Shown in pieces: positions 22,141 to 32,545 of a stretch of DNA of 64,000 nt. The notes beneath the pieces are model-generated. The model saw nothing but the letters and a program-made list of their open reading frames with translations, was not told the origin of the DNA and did not search any database. The translations under genes and the position numbers were made by a program. The stretch is from Schistocerca nitens (Eukaryota > Arthropoda > Insecta > Orthoptera > Acrididae). The first letter of the stretch is position 1. Each line of letters begins with the position of its first letter. The stretch is taken from contig NC_064614.1 of the NCBI RefSeq assembly GCF_023898315.1, positions 1,051,466,432-1,051,530,431 of the forward strand, given 5' to 3'.

Positions 22141-22279
22141 AATTATAGCTCTCGTAACTTGAAGCTTTTCAGTATACAGCGTTACTCAGCTGCATATAAC
22201 GCTGGATTTTATTGAATCCGGAACACCTTCAAATATCATGTGGAAGATTTTCGTATTCTCTCGCTCGCTACGTACAGGC

Positions 22280-23460
22280 TATTAGTCCTACTTAGCAAAT
22301 TATCATGACCTTTTCGTAGGAAATTTAGGCTGGCCTGTGTGGCCGAGTGGTTCTAGGCGCTTCAGTCTGGAACCGCGCGGCCGCTACGGTCGCAGGTTCG
22401 AATCCTGCCTCGGGCATGGATGTGTGTGATGTCCTTAGGTTAGTTAGGTTTAAGTAGTTTTAAGTTCTAGGGGACTGATGACCTCAGATGTTACGTCCCA
22501 TAGTGCTCAGAGCCATTTGAACCATAGGAAATTTAATGCAGTTAAAATTTGTACTGGAATACGTTTCAGCTAAATTCCATAGTTTTGAAATTATTCAAGT
22601 GAAACATTCAAAAGGTATCTACAAACTCAGTTATCTAGGATAACTAGAAAACCGTGCCCTTCAACGAAGACATATCGCAGTACAGATTTTAACAATATTT
22701 AGTGCTGTTTTTCTGGGGAACGCTGGGGGATGCGTACCCCTAAACTTTTTCGTCGACAAAGTAATCTTTTTATGCTGTTGAGAAATTAGAAGAGTGCCAA
22801 AGATTTATTTCACAGACGTAAATTTTTTATTTCATTTTCTCGTGTTGGTAATTGCAACAGGAACAGTACCAGTGCAGTTTTTGGTGGGAAAAGCGATGTC
22901 GTTGACTGTTTCAAACATTTCTAATCTGTGGCAACCGTTCTCGACAGCTGAATCGCTGGCAGCCAGTTCGACAAGCATGTGGTGATCTCGCCCGCTAATA
23001 GTGAGCGATAGATGTCTCTACAGTCCCACTACCATGATCCTTCGCGATTCATTGCCATCTTTGTTTTGTTGTTCTTTATTCGTTTGCGTTTGCTGGTCCG
23101 TTGTGCGAAGTTTTACAGTGTGTCGTATCTTTCGTTGCAACTTTCAATTTAAGTTGTAGGTGACAGATGAGCAGAAAACTAGCAAACTATTTTACTTGTT
23201 CTCCTGCATCTAAAACACCAAAAACTGTCAATAATTCGTGTGCGAGTGTAAATCCAGGAAGTTCAACATCAGTGGATGACGAAAGTGATGACGTCATGTC
23301 TAAAAGCAGACGGGTAGTATCCCATGCTTCAGTTATTAGTAATTTTCACTGCATTATATCCAATGTCGGAGTACCCTTAAACTTTTGTTTTAGGGAAAAA
23401 GCACTGGCTATATTAAATTTCCTACAAAAACGTACCTTTTATTTTCTCTGTAGGTCTAAT
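22280..23460 (+). mobile_element. Inverted-repeat element, possible DNA transposon relic
   Basis: The left arm near 22280-22345 plus 22525-22560 (TATTAGTCCTAC, CGTAGGAAATTTA) recurs inverted at 23405-23460 (TAAATTTCCTAC, GTAGGTCTAATG). A SINE splits the left arm. Inside, a plus-strand frame at 23167-23490 starts MSRKLANYFTCSPASKTPK, similar in style to the N-terminus of hAT-type transposases, but it is short and contains no catalytic motif. Two direct copies of GTACCCYTAAACTTTT lie at 22736 and 23372. Confidence 0.4.
22328..22524 (+). mobile_element. tRNA-derived SINE, family A
   Basis: Full-length copy, head GGCTGGCCTGTGTGGCCGAG, B box GGTTCGAATCC, tail end GAGCCATTTGAACCA. The target duplication TAGGAAATTTA is at 22317-22327 and 22525-22535. 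Confidence 0.93.
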
Positions 23461-23490
23461 GGTTTGCGCGTATCGACAGAGAGAATATGA

Positions 23491-24235
23491 AAATACTACA
23501 CATGACATTTGAAGGTGTGCCCTGCTATATAAAACCCATTCGAAGGCTCATCTGAATCACGCTATCTAATATCCATTGGTGAATACGAAAGATTTATCTG
23601 CTTGAACAAATGGAGATTTACTACAAATACCCAACGACTTCTACGTAGCTAGATCAAGTACTGGAAGTGAGGATAGCAAGAACAATTTCAATCAGCATAA
23701 TATGACCAGAAAGAGGAAGTCTAGCATAAAGATTTCTTTTCAACTAACTAGCCAAAAAGTTAAATATTAACGTAAACTTTTGATCCTCTACTTTATTTTC
23801 TAGGGATGGAGCACGAAAGAAAGGAACGTAAACAGAGAAAGAGAGGGAGAGAGGAAGACGAGGAAAGAGAGCATCATGTGTGTGAGAAATAATTCCAAAT
23901 CCTGGCAGAATTAAAATGTAAACTTCTGGGCGTATTCGTTACAGTTTTATTAAATGTTTAATTCTTTTGTAGCATAAAAATGGGATCAGATCTGATCCCA
24001 CCGATAGGAGGAATATTCTCCAACAAAATTCCAAGATGCTATAATGTTTTTGGTATTTAGTACCATTCTCAGTGATGTGCTTCTAGAAACCTACACTTTT
24101 TATTTCAGCTGTTAACGGTTCTCGGTTAGTTTTCTTACGTCCTATATTTTGATTATTTTATCGGCAGTGAAAGCGTGATGTTACCAAACCTATTATTAAT
24201 AACGCCAGCTACTGTACACACGCTGCTGTTCATAC
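23491..24235. other. Intron or intergenic, nothing recognised
   Basis: AT-rich, with a short purine-rich GAGAGAAAG stretch near 23830-23875. It lies just 3' of the last visible host exon, so it is probably intron. Confidence 0.35.
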
Positions 24236-24413
24236 CTCGGGTGAGACGTGCTGGTGCTGCTGCTGCTGCGTCTGGTCATCGTTTTTGTTGGAGTGGTTCC
24301 GCGAGTGGTTGCCAGGCAGCTCCACCATGGACACGGCGACGAACGCCTCCTGGTGGTGGCTGGCGGCGGCCACGGACTGCGCCTCGGTTACTCTGTGGTA
24401 CGCGAAGTGTCGG
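24236..24413 (-). CDS. Host gene exon (third visible), unknown product
   Basis: 178 bp on the minus strand between a strong acceptor (CTTCGCTTCTGCAG just upstream, 24414-24427) and donor (CCCGAG then GTATGA, 24230-24235). The first base completes a Ser codon begun in the previous exon. The remaining 59 codons are open and end on a complete Glu codon. It encodes RHFAYHRVTEAQSVAAASHH, a hydrophobic-mixed centre (EAFVAVSMVELPG) and a Gln/His-rich end (QTQQQQHQHVSPE). GC and CAG content are far above the flanking AT-rich DNA. I do not recognise the protein. More exons must lie beyond the left edge, because the donor site is intact. The exon call rests on splice sites, phase and composition; no homology supports it. 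Confidence 0.72.
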
Positions 24414-24591
24414 CTGCAGAAGCGAACAGCATTTGCAGCAGCGAAGTGTAAATAGCAATGACTCGGAAGAAAACAAAAGCTTTTGATGATATGGAAAGGC
24501 ATGTCACTAATATAATCTGGTCACGAACGAGTGGACATGATTTCAAAAGGGAACAGTATAGCCATGACGACAGATTGGGGTTGTCTGTTAC
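24414..24591 (-). other. Short intron of the host gene (178 bp)
   Basis: Begins GTAACAGACAACC and ends CTTCGCTTCTGCAG on the minus strand. Its AT-richer composition contrasts with both neighbouring exons. Confidence 0.68.
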
Positions 24592-24729
24592 CTCTGAGTG
24601 GGCGGCGGGTTGTGGGCGGCGCCTGCTGCGGTGACCGGCGTGGCGGACGTGCTGCGACAGGGAGGCGGCGGCGGCGTGGGCGGCGGCGTAGCAGGCATTG
24701 GTGGGGGCGGAACTAGGCCGCTGTCCGGC
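24592..24729 (-). CDS. Host gene exon (second visible), proline-rich
   Basis: 138 bp on the minus strand: acceptor TTGCTTGTGCATGCAG, donor CACTCAGAG then GTAACAG. The phase is 1 base + 45 codons + 2 bases, fitting the exon at 52657-53140 (which leaves 2 bases) and the exon at 24236-24413 (which supplies 1). In this frame it encodes PDSGLVPPPPMPATPPPTPP, then PPPCRSTSATPVTAAGAAHN and PPPTQ, a proline-rich linker of the kind bound by SH3 or WW domains. Other frames are also open because of the GC content, so phase compatibility decides the frame. Confidence 0.72.
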
Positions 24730-24939
24730 CTGCATGCACAAGCAACCTCACTGTACTCTCCACAACACACCTCACAACTCACGCACTGACTCGGACTAGC
24801 GAAGCAGCGCAGGTTAGATGCCGATCGCTTACAAATTACTAGGTGCATTCTTAAATTTCATTGATGGAAATGGAACGTGCCACACGATGGAGCAGAGGTC
24901 CGATACCTTTCAGACTTTGTGGGAATGTTAACCACACGT

Positions 24940-25545
24940 TACGTCGTTATTGTCTTCAGTCCGAAACTGGTTTGATGCAGCTCTCCAAGCTACATTATCC
25001 TGTGCAGACGCCGGCCGGAGTGGCCGAGCGGTTCTAGGCGCTACAGTCTGAAACCGCGCAACTGCTACGGTCGCAGGTTCGAATCCTGCCTCGGGCATGG
25101 ATGTGTGTGATGTCCTCAGGTTGGTTACGTTTAAGTAGTTCTAAGTTCTAGGGGACTGATGACCACAGCACTTAAGTCCCATAGTGCTCAGAGCCATTTG
25201 AACCAACCTGTGCAGACGTCTTCATTTACGACTTACCACTGGAACTTACATCCTTCTATATTTGCTTACTCTAATGATCTCTTGGACTTCCTCTACGATT
25301 TTTACCCGCCCAAACTTCCCGTCAATGCTAAACTGGTGATCCCTTGATGTCTCAAAATGGGTCCAAGCAACCGATTCCTTCTTCTAGTCAGATTGTGTCA
25401 GATTGTGTCACAAATTTCTATCATCCCAAGTTCTGTTCAGTGTCATCTCATCGGTTAAGTGAGCTACCCATCTAATCTTCAGTATTCTCCTATAGCACCA
25501 CATTTAAAAATCTTCTATCCTATAGAAATTCTTAAAATCCATATG
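24940..25545 (-). mobile_element. 3' fragment of LINE family R (split by a SINE)
   Basis: The plus-strand text TTGTCTTCAGTCCGAAACTG is the reverse of the CAGTCTCAGGACTGAAGACC terminus of the full-length copy at 63653. The fragment runs backward through the 3' UTR to about the segment encoding AFEMWCYRRMLKIRWVDH (near 25490). It is 5'-truncated and old. A family-A SINE lies inside at 25011-25206. Confidence 0.85.
25011..25206 (+). mobile_element. tRNA-derived SINE, family A
   Basis: Full-length: CCGGCCGGAGTGGCCGAGCG head, B box GGTTCGAATCC, tail GAGCCATTTGAACCA. The target duplication CCTGTGCAGACG is at 24999-25010 and 25207-25218, and it belongs to the LINE 3' UTR it landed in. Confidence 0.95.
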
Positions 25546-25754
25546 TGGCATACAGCAAACCAGTGCTTAACAGTATTGGTTAAAAACAGTCTTGGTTGCA
25601 ATTTTATTCTTTTATTTCTCAACGACTCGTTTCGCCTTCTTTAGGCATCTTCAGGTTATCTTTTCTAGATGGACGCAAGAGGCACCAAGATCTGCGTAAC
25701 GCTTTCCCGTTCTAGCTGTTTACGATCCCTGTTTGACTTCCATAAATAGCTGAA

Positions 25755-25915
25755 AAATAAAAACTGAACTCCTCCCGAACAAGCCAGGAAGGCCGAACGG
25801 TACCGACCGACTGCCGTGTCATTCTCAGCCCATAGGCGTCACTGGATGCGGATATGGTGGGGCATGTGGTCAGCACACCGCTCTCCCAGCCGTATGTCAG
25901 TTTCAGAGACCGAAT
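25755..25915 (-). mobile_element. 5S-type SINE, 3' part only
   Basis: Matches the non-5S body of the element at 38731-39081 (shared CTCCCGAACA.GCC, GGATGCGGATATGG, CATGTGGTCAGCACACCGCT). It stops before the 5S-derived head, so it is 5'-truncated. Confidence 0.75.
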
Positions 25916-26559
25916 ACATACGTGGCTACTCCTGACGCTTAAATCAATATTCCATGCTAACAAATTTCTCTTCTTCAGAAACGATTTTTTTTGAAAACGC
26001 CAGTGTAAATATTATGTTCTCTCTACTTCGACCATCGTAAGTTGTTTTGCTGCCCTAACAGCAAAACTCATCTACTACTTTAAGTACCTCGTTTCGTAAT
26101 CGAATTCACTCAGTATCATTTGATTTAATTCCAATGACCAGTATTAAATGGTACAACTTTCATTCCATTCAGATCGGTTGTCGATCATCATAAGCGTGAG
26201 ATGTGACTCCACAGGTATGCATACACAGTTGTGTTAGTTGTGGCAACGAAGGAAACAACCTTCGAACGATATCTTGAAGAGTGCCTGAAAAACGTACTGT
26301 ATCCATTCATGAATTTTACTAGGTAGAGGCTACCATGAACGTGTACGATATCCTATCGAATCCTACATATATTCTGAGAAAGAGGATAACCGGGTAGGCT
26401 AGTCAAGGATTCTGACATTCCTCAAGGCGGTTCTGGAGTGGGAGAGATTTGTTAGGTTGCTGGAATATGTCAGTTCGTAGGCTGATGAACGTTTAGCCTC
26501 CCTTGAACAATTACCTAATATGTGACAGCTTTGTACACCACAATTACAAGAGTGGAGGG
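25916..26559. other. Intronic, nothing recognised
   Basis: AT-rich; no motif or repeat family recognised. Part may belong to the Tc1 relic that follows. Confidence 0.3.
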
Positions 26560-27115
26560 CTATGGCGCCTGAGAAGTGTTCCTTCTTGTGGTCTACGGAC
26601 CCCTTGACGTAGCCGGCTGCGGTGGTCTAGCGGTTCTAGGCGCTCAGTCCGGAACCGCGCGACTGCTACGGTCGCAGGTTCGCATCCTTCCTCGGGCATG
26701 GATGTGTGTGATGTCCTTAGGTTAGTTAGGTTTAAGTAGTTCTGAGTTCTAGGGGACTGATGACCACAGATGTTAAGTCCCATAGTGCTCAGAGCCATTT
26801 GAACCCCTTGACGACAGTCTGGCCACCGAACCCATAAGTGTGACTCATTGCCGAACACCACAGGACAGCATTCTGTGTCTCAGTTGCCTGTGGCTCTGCA
26901 TCATGCAAGTATCTGTTGTCTGTGATACAGTGTCAGCCACAAACAACGGAAACCAGTTCAAGTTTTCAATCCGTCCTTCAGTAAGCTGTTCCCAACGGTC
27001 TATGCAAACACAGTGTCTGCAACCTCTGTTGTAGTAATCCGTACGTTGCTCAGAGCCAGTCGAACAATACTACTGTCCTGTCTTGTAGTAGTAGTAGTCC
27101 AGGAGGGACGAGTGC
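26560..27115 (-). pseudogene. Tc1-like transposase relic split by a SINE
   Basis: On the minus strand VVFGNESHLWVRWPDCRQGV (about 26875-26810) matches the VLFSDESRF block with the first catalytic Asp, here changed to Asn. The frame then runs into the SINE at 26802. No second or third catalytic residue is readable. Limits are approximate. Confidence 0.5.
26610..26802 (+). mobile_element. tRNA-derived SINE, family A
   Basis: Full-length, B box slightly mutated (GGTTCGCATCC). The target duplication ACCCCTTGACG is at 26599-26609 and 26803-26813. Confidence 0.93.
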
Positions 27116-28271
27116 TTTCCCTTCCACAATTGTGCTTATTGCATCAGTTACCTATGATTATTCCTTGTCCCTATTACCAATGATTCGACCTTTCTCAAAA
27201 ACTGAAAGCTAGCGATGATTTACATTTGCATATTGTCTAGGGTGTACTGTTTTCTGATCCCCCCCCCGCACTTAAATTTTCCAGTTACGTTAGAAGCAAA
27301 CGATTCTTCATATGTAGGAATGGTTTACTTCTGTACTGGAAAAAAAAAAACGAGAAAAGCTCGTATAACAATGAACTTTTACCTAACGTATCCGACAGTC
27401 ATTCACATATTAGCATCTCTGCTTGTTAGTTTTCAGCTAGTGTAACATTCGTGTATAATATTTTCCACTTCCATCACTCTATATCTCGTCCATCACAGAA
27501 TATAATAAATACTACCGACACACAAAGTAAATGTCGACGCAATGTTCGTAGTTGCGTAATATTATGGATTCCGTTTTAACTTTAAAATGTGACCAGAGGT
27601 AGTAATGAATTTCAGAGAAACCAAATAATTAAATGGCAATGGGAGAACAGTTTACTGCAAATACGTTCTGGCCCTTGCTGGAACCAAAAACACGGAGTCT
27701 CCTGAAAAGCCTAACCGGAAAATAAATGCCCAAAACTTTAGCACTGGAGCGAATGAATGAAAATGTATGTGAACTCAAATGGGACCTGTATGGAAAGCGA
27801 TTTCTACAAACTGAACATAAATGCTAGGTGTCATTATGTAGGTCCACAAAAACGACATTTTCCCCTGATTCCAGACTCCGTAGCTGCGTTCGCTAACGCA
27901 TTCCCTTGCTGTGGCGTTCGACTCAGCGTGAATACTGGTAGTGAAGGAAACTATCACTGCCGGTGTTAGGCTGGTACGGCGAGGACGCGCAGTGGCGTAT
28001 TGATCCAAACTTTCAACAAATGTTCTGGATTAAATTTCAAACCTCATCGCAGTGTTTCACGAAGTGAGATCATGCGAAATGGTCGATGACGATCCATTCG
28101 TCTGACAGAGGCGCTATACCGGGCTCGCCATGGTGTTATTCAGAGCAGAAGGCTATATGATTGCATCGTGTTTCATTCTACAAAACACAGAGACTACAAT
28201 GACAGCACACTCAGCATACATCAAAAGATATGCTTGAAATCAACTCTCACATAAGCGTGATAATACGCAAC
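27116..28271. other. Intronic, nothing recognised
   Basis: Only short frames (for example 27215-27445 and 27757-27969), with no motif. It contains a C8 tract near 27260 and an A10 tract near 27341. Confidence 0.3.
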
Positions 28272-28284
28272 TGTTCGCGCTGGA

Positions 28285-28481
28285 TCGGCCAGAGTGGCCG
28301 AGCGGCTCTAGGCCCAACAGTCTGGAACCGCGAGACAGCTACGGTCGCAGGTTCGAATCCTGCCTCGGGCATGGATGTGTGTGATGTTCTTAGGTTAGTT
28401 AAGTTTAAGTAGTTCTACGTTCTAGGGGACTTATGACCTCAGAAGTTGAGTCCCATAGTGCTCAGAGCCATTTGAACTATT
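28285..28481 (+). mobile_element. tRNA-derived SINE, family A
   Basis: Full-length copy with B box GGTTCGAATCC. The 13-bp target duplication TGTTCGCGCTGGA is at 28272-28284 and 28482-28494. Confidence 0.94.
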
Positions 28482-28635
28482 TGTTCGCGCTGGAATAAAG
28501 CCCTCCCCTTCTAGGCGTCGTAATAGCCACCCCGTGTCTACCGCTGAGCGATGCCACACAACTCTTTACCTAATAGCGAGCTTCCGGGTGTGCTTCCAAG
28601 TTCTTGTTTCCATTTTATACATATATCGACCACCA

Positions 28636-28860
28636 CCGAGCGAGGTGGCGCAATGGTTAGCACACTGGACTCGCATTAGGGAGGACGACGGTTCAATACC
28701 CCGTCAGGCCATCCTGATCTGATTTCCCTAAATCGCTTCAGGCAAATGCCGGGATGGTTCCTTCAAAGGGGCACGGCCGACTTCCTCCCCTTATCCGATG
28801 AGACCGATGACCTATCTGTTTGGTCTCTTCCCGCCTATTAACCAAATCCAGTCGACCATC
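28636..28860 (+). mobile_element. tRNA-derived SINE, family B (copy 1 of a pair)
   Basis: Head CCGAGCGAGGTGGCGCAATG with A box TGGCGCAATGGTTAGCAC and B box GGTTCAATACCC. The body has CAGGCAAATGCCGGGATGGT and GAGACCGATGACC. It keeps the 5' half that the copy at 10807 lacks. The second copy follows within about 8 bp in the same direction. Confidence 0.88.
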
Positions 28861-28867
28861 GACCCAG

Positions 28868-29106
28868 ACCGAGCGAGGTGGCGCAGTTGTTAGCACACTG
28901 GACTCGCATTCGGGAGGACGACGGTTCAATCATGCGTCCGGCCATCCTGAATTAGGTTTTCCGTGATTTCCATAAATCGCTCCAGGCAAATGCCGGGATG
29001 GTTCCTCTGAAAGGGCACGGCTGACTTCTTCCCCCGTCCTTCCCTGATCCGACGAGACCGATGACCTCGCAGTTTGGTCTCTTCCCGCAAACAACCCAAC
29101 CCGACT
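28868..29106 (+). mobile_element. tRNA-derived SINE, family B (copy 2 of a pair)
   Basis: Same family and orientation as copy 1, closer to the probable consensus (CGCATTCGGGAGGACGACGG). Flanks ACCATCGACCCAG (28855-28867) and ACCACCGACCCAG (29107-29119) match at 12 of 13 positions and are the likely target duplication. This copy therefore jumped into the 3' end of copy 1. Confidence 0.85.
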
Positions 29107-29336
29107 ACCACCGACCCAGCATTATCTCCAGGTACTGAGAGTTTTGCTATTATCCAATGTGAACTGACTGCTTGGAATCCAACCAAACGGAACTGTTGAC
29201 GCATGCTTGACGATATACGGAAGTACGTGCCTTTCCGGCAACGATTTTCATCGTCGTCATTCCCTACTACAGTTGTTGGTAGCTCTTGTTCGGAACTGCG
29301 AATTTATTTGATGTGTTTCGTAACTGCCGTGGTCGC

Positions 29337-29420
29337 CGCAGTGACTGTTCCTTAGGACGTACATGCATGTCCAAAGGAAGACTGTTCCTTTCGATATACA
29401 TGCATGTCCAATGGAACCCT
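29337..29420. repeat. Short tandem repeat, about 54 bp unit
   Basis: GACTGTTCCTTAGGACGTAC then ATGCATGTCCAAAGGA, repeated as GACTGTTCCTTTCGATATAC then ATGCATGTCCAATGGA. A slight inverted symmetry (ACATGCATGT) sits in each unit. Confidence 0.55.
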
Positions 29421-29599
29421 GCATCGTACTCACAATAATGTAGGACTTGCAATTTCATATGACCAGTTGTTTGTCTCTTGCAGCTGTTTATTGTCGATTA
29501 CGATTCCTGAGGCCGAATAAACTATTCGATGCTCTTTTGTGTCTCAGAACTCCCACTGGCATTTCGTGAAACACAAATTCTGTCAGCTTTTGAGATGTG

Positions 29600-30490
29600 T
29601 GGTAGTTGTGATGGCCGGTGAGTTTTTAACGAATTGAGTGTTGGAACCCAAGGTTATTTAAACTGAAACCGCCTTCCCTGTTTATTCGATTTTCTGAATT
29701 TTTATTTCGACAGACTCCTTAATTATGCTGTCCCAGGAGCTTGGCGTCTGTACTACTTTACTGGTCTCATCACATTATTCGAGGGAGGGCTGGGCGACAC
29801 CTGATTTCCTTAGTTTCTTTAGTCGGATGTGTCACTAATATTCCTAAGATCTATCCTTGAACGTTCTGATAGTCTGGTCGATGTAAGTCATGCCACATTC
29901 GCATTGAATACGATACACATCCGGCGTTCGGAGACCTAAATCGTCTATAGCTTTACATGGAATATATTTTATCACAGTTGGAGAGAGAGTAGTGCACTGG
30001 ATGCTATGTTTCCGTTGAAGTAAACAGATATTTCCATATATTCGCCCAGCTTAAGATAGATAAACGATTTCCAGCTTCTCTGGAGAAATTTGGAAATTTG
30101 TGCTAAGATCTAATGGGACCAAACTGCTAAGGTCAGCAGTCCCTAACCTTAGACACTACTTAGTCTAACTTAGATTAACTTACGCTAAGGACAACACACA
30201 CATGACGATGCCAGAGTGAGGACTCGAACCTTCGGAGAGGGGAGCCGCGCGAACCGTGATAGGGCGCCTCAGACAGCGCGGCTACCCGTCGCGGCTCTAG
30301 CTTCTTTCTCTTGGTCTCAGTTTTAGCCGCTTCGTCAGGCGTTCTTCATTTTAGCTGCGACGATCTGAGTACTCAGCCCTTCGGAACGCTATTTCTAGGC
30401 ATTTTAATTCTTCGGTGAGCCCTGTTTCGTTTGAAAATGTTTGATCTTTCGAGACAAAGGCACAAGAATACGCCACGTTGTAAACCATGC
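29600..30490 (-). mobile_element. Penelope-like element relic (linker and GIY-YIG part)
   Basis: The minus-strand text reads MVYNVAYSCAFVSKDQTF then LTEELKCLEIAFRRAEYSDR (30480-30360), the region between RT and endonuclease in Penelope-like elements. After a SINE comes DVYRIQCECGMTYIDQTIRT (29930-29870), matching the GIY-YIG core VYRI.C.CG..YIGQT with Gly changed to Asp. Then comes SSWDSIIKESVEIKI (about 29720). Several stops make it non-functional. The RT half is missing here and appears in the opposite orientation next door. Confidence 0.7.
30084..30297 (-). mobile_element. tRNA-derived SINE, family C-like
   Basis: Minus-strand copy: head AGCCGCGACGGGTAGCCGCG, B box GGTTCGAGTCCTCAC, tail through TTAGATCTTAGCACAAATTT. 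It splits the Penelope-like relic. The flanks share CAGCTTCTC / TAGCTTCTTTC only loosely, so the duplication is eroded. Confidence 0.82.
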
Positions 30491-30830
30491 CTTTTAATCG
30501 GTACGTGGAAGACACATTTGTAGTGTTGTCGTATGGAGCCGAAAAGGTTCCAAAGATTCTGGAACATAATATTCTCGATAGAACTTGGAAAACAGGGCCA
30601 ACTACCTTATCTGCCGACGTGTTAGTTGAGATAAGAAAGGATGCCTGAATCACACTGTACATAACAAACCTGCGCACCTCTGGAATATCATCAAAATATT
30701 AAATACGAGGCGACTATCGTGATGCAAACACCAAGATTCTGGAACAGCATAAATAACGATCCTATCGAACTAAAAACGTCAGAAAATTAATAAACAGGGA
30801 AGGCGGATTCAATCTCAGTAATACTCCTAG
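30491..30830 (+). mobile_element. Inverted Penelope-like piece (RT motif plus 3' end)
   Basis: On the plus strand RYVEDTFVVLSYGAEKVPKI (30498-30560) matches the Penelope RT block RYVDDTFVVW, with the first catalytic Asp changed to Glu. The 3' portion reads VRKLINREGGFNLSNT (30775-30825), the C-terminal tail of the same family. The intervening endonuclease is deleted. It abuts the minus-strand piece at about 30490, so the two form an inverted junction. Confidence 0.6.
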
Positions 30831-30959
30831 TTGAAAAGTATCTTGTAAACTATGTATTATTTTATTTTATTTTTATTACCCTTATAAAGAAATCTTCAGT
30901 TTGTAAGAAACCCATATCACAAATTGTGCCTGTAGCCCCAGAGATTACAGATCGAATAT

Positions 30960-31320
30960 TAATTGTACCTTTCTATTCCATAAATAGTTTTGCAAATGTA
31001 TTTATTTTTGCTTCAGAAGCGAATGTGTTGAAAATGTTGCAGTTTGTACCACAGGTGGGTCTCTTCTGCGTTGGAAAATAGTTTTATTTCTTTTCTTCTT
31101 TTACTACCATGTCTGTGTGGATATTCTTACAGCTACAGTTGTGGTAGCCTATCTGCTACGTTAAATGAAGTTAGTATTGCATGCCGTACACGTTTCCTTT
31201 GTTCGACATTCACTGATTTGACTGGAAGTGTAGTGACGTAAACTTCACGTTACTGAGTAGATATGCCACGTCTTTCTGCAAAAGGTCAGATCTTTTTTAC
31301 TACCAGTTTTTTTGTTCTTA
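30960..31320 (+). repeat. Diverged direct repeat, copy 1
   Basis: Shares an ordered series of blocks with 32160-32545: TTTGCTTCAGAAGCGAATGT / TTTGCTTCAAACGTAAATGT, CTGCGTTGGAAAATAGTTTT / CTCTGTTGGAAACAGTTTTA, TTCACTGATTTGACTGGAAG / TTCACTGATTTGGCTGAAAA. No coding content. Confidence 0.6.
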
Positions 31321-31667
31321 AAGGACACGATTGTCTGCAGTTAATATTGTAGGTTACAAGAAATTCGTAAATAAACTGTCCAGGAATGAAGTAGTGCACA
31401 CCGAGTAGGGTTGTCAGAAAAAAAGTGGGGTCTTCTTCTTGTTGTTCTTGTTGTTGCTGCAATTTATTGCGCTACTGACCTTCCCCTTTGTAAAAACAAT
31501 TCTACAGACCGATAGGAACAACTAAATTGGGCTTTTGTTTTCAGAATATCTCGTCAAACTCAACAGTGTAAATTTCTGCATTCTTGGCGCGCTGTAATCG
31601 CATGGTGTACACCACCGTCTAATGAATACTGCCAGAACACACTCTGATGTGAAAATTGTTACCGTTT

Positions 31668-31750
31668 TTGCGGCGCGGGGTAGCCGTCCGGTCTCAGTAG
31701 TTTGGTCCCATAGAAACTTACCAGGATTTTTTTTTTTTTTTTTTTTTTTT
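31668..31750 (+). mobile_element. Internally deleted SINE (83 bp) with perfect target duplication
   Basis: Head GCGGCGCGGGGTAGCCGTCC then a jump to the tail end TTTGGTCCCATAGAAACTTA, with a T23 run at the 3' side. The whole central part, including the B box, is missing compared with the related copy at 30084. The 12-bp duplication TTGTTACCGTTT is perfect at 31656-31667 and 31751-31762, so the deleted form itself was inserted. Confidence 0.85.
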
Positions 31751-32159
31751 TTGTTACCGTTTGACAGCTGGAGCTACACTAGCGCTCCAAGCGGCGAGAA
31801 AGCAGTCAGTCACATGCGTTGTACGAATAATGTTTGTTTTTAATTATTTTTTCACTTAATTAGCGGAATAGTGCTTATGTTTGGTTACCAATAGACGTGA
31901 ATTATTTTGAAATACATGTAACAACAGTCTTATCACACTGATTCAGCTTGATAATCTACAACTCATTCATGAAGAAGTACTTTCGAGTATGTCCATATCT
32001 GCGGCTTATTGCTCTAATAGCAAGAGACTATAAACATATTTCATGCATGACAAGCATATATTTCTGTTAGTGACGGCTATTATTATCATATGCACTTTCC
32101 TCCACACTTTAGAAAATTTTTATGGAGTCCAATGAGTCACCGTTTCATACACTTCACTT

Positions 32160-32545
32160 GACTTTCTAATACAAGAATATTTTTTTAAATGTAATTACTT
32201 TTGCTTCAAACGTAAATGTGCTGAAGGTTCTTGCTCAGATTTAGCAACAACCGAGGAACTGGTTTCTCCTCTGTTGGAAACAGTTTTATTGCTTTTGACG
32301 ATTTACTATTGCCTCTGTGTGGTTTCCCCTTAAGCTAAAGTCGTGATTGGTTATTTGAGGCGTTGAATAATGTAGGTATTACATTCCATACAGGTTTCCT
32401 AGGCTACGCATTCACTGATTTGGCTGAAAATGTAGCGAACAAAATTCTGGTTTGCTGTACAGATATGCAACGTCTTCCTCTAATAGGTCAGGTCTTCTGG
32501 GGTTTCACTAGCAATTATTTGTTACTTAAGGAAAATGACATTAGT
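32160..32545 (+). repeat. Diverged direct repeat, copy 2
   Basis: Second copy of the 30960-31320 unit, about 1.2 kb downstream; roughly two-thirds identical by eye. Confidence 0.6.

Noticed and set aside
24388..24741. A 117-codon minus-strand frame running through 24592-24413 without splicing
   Set aside because: It reads through a segment with clear intron signals and uses a frame incompatible with the exon at 52657; composition changes at the splice sites.
24531..24789. Plus-strand Gly-rich frames near 24.6 kb
   Set aside because: Shadows of the proline-rich minus-strand exon; no start context or splice sites of their own.
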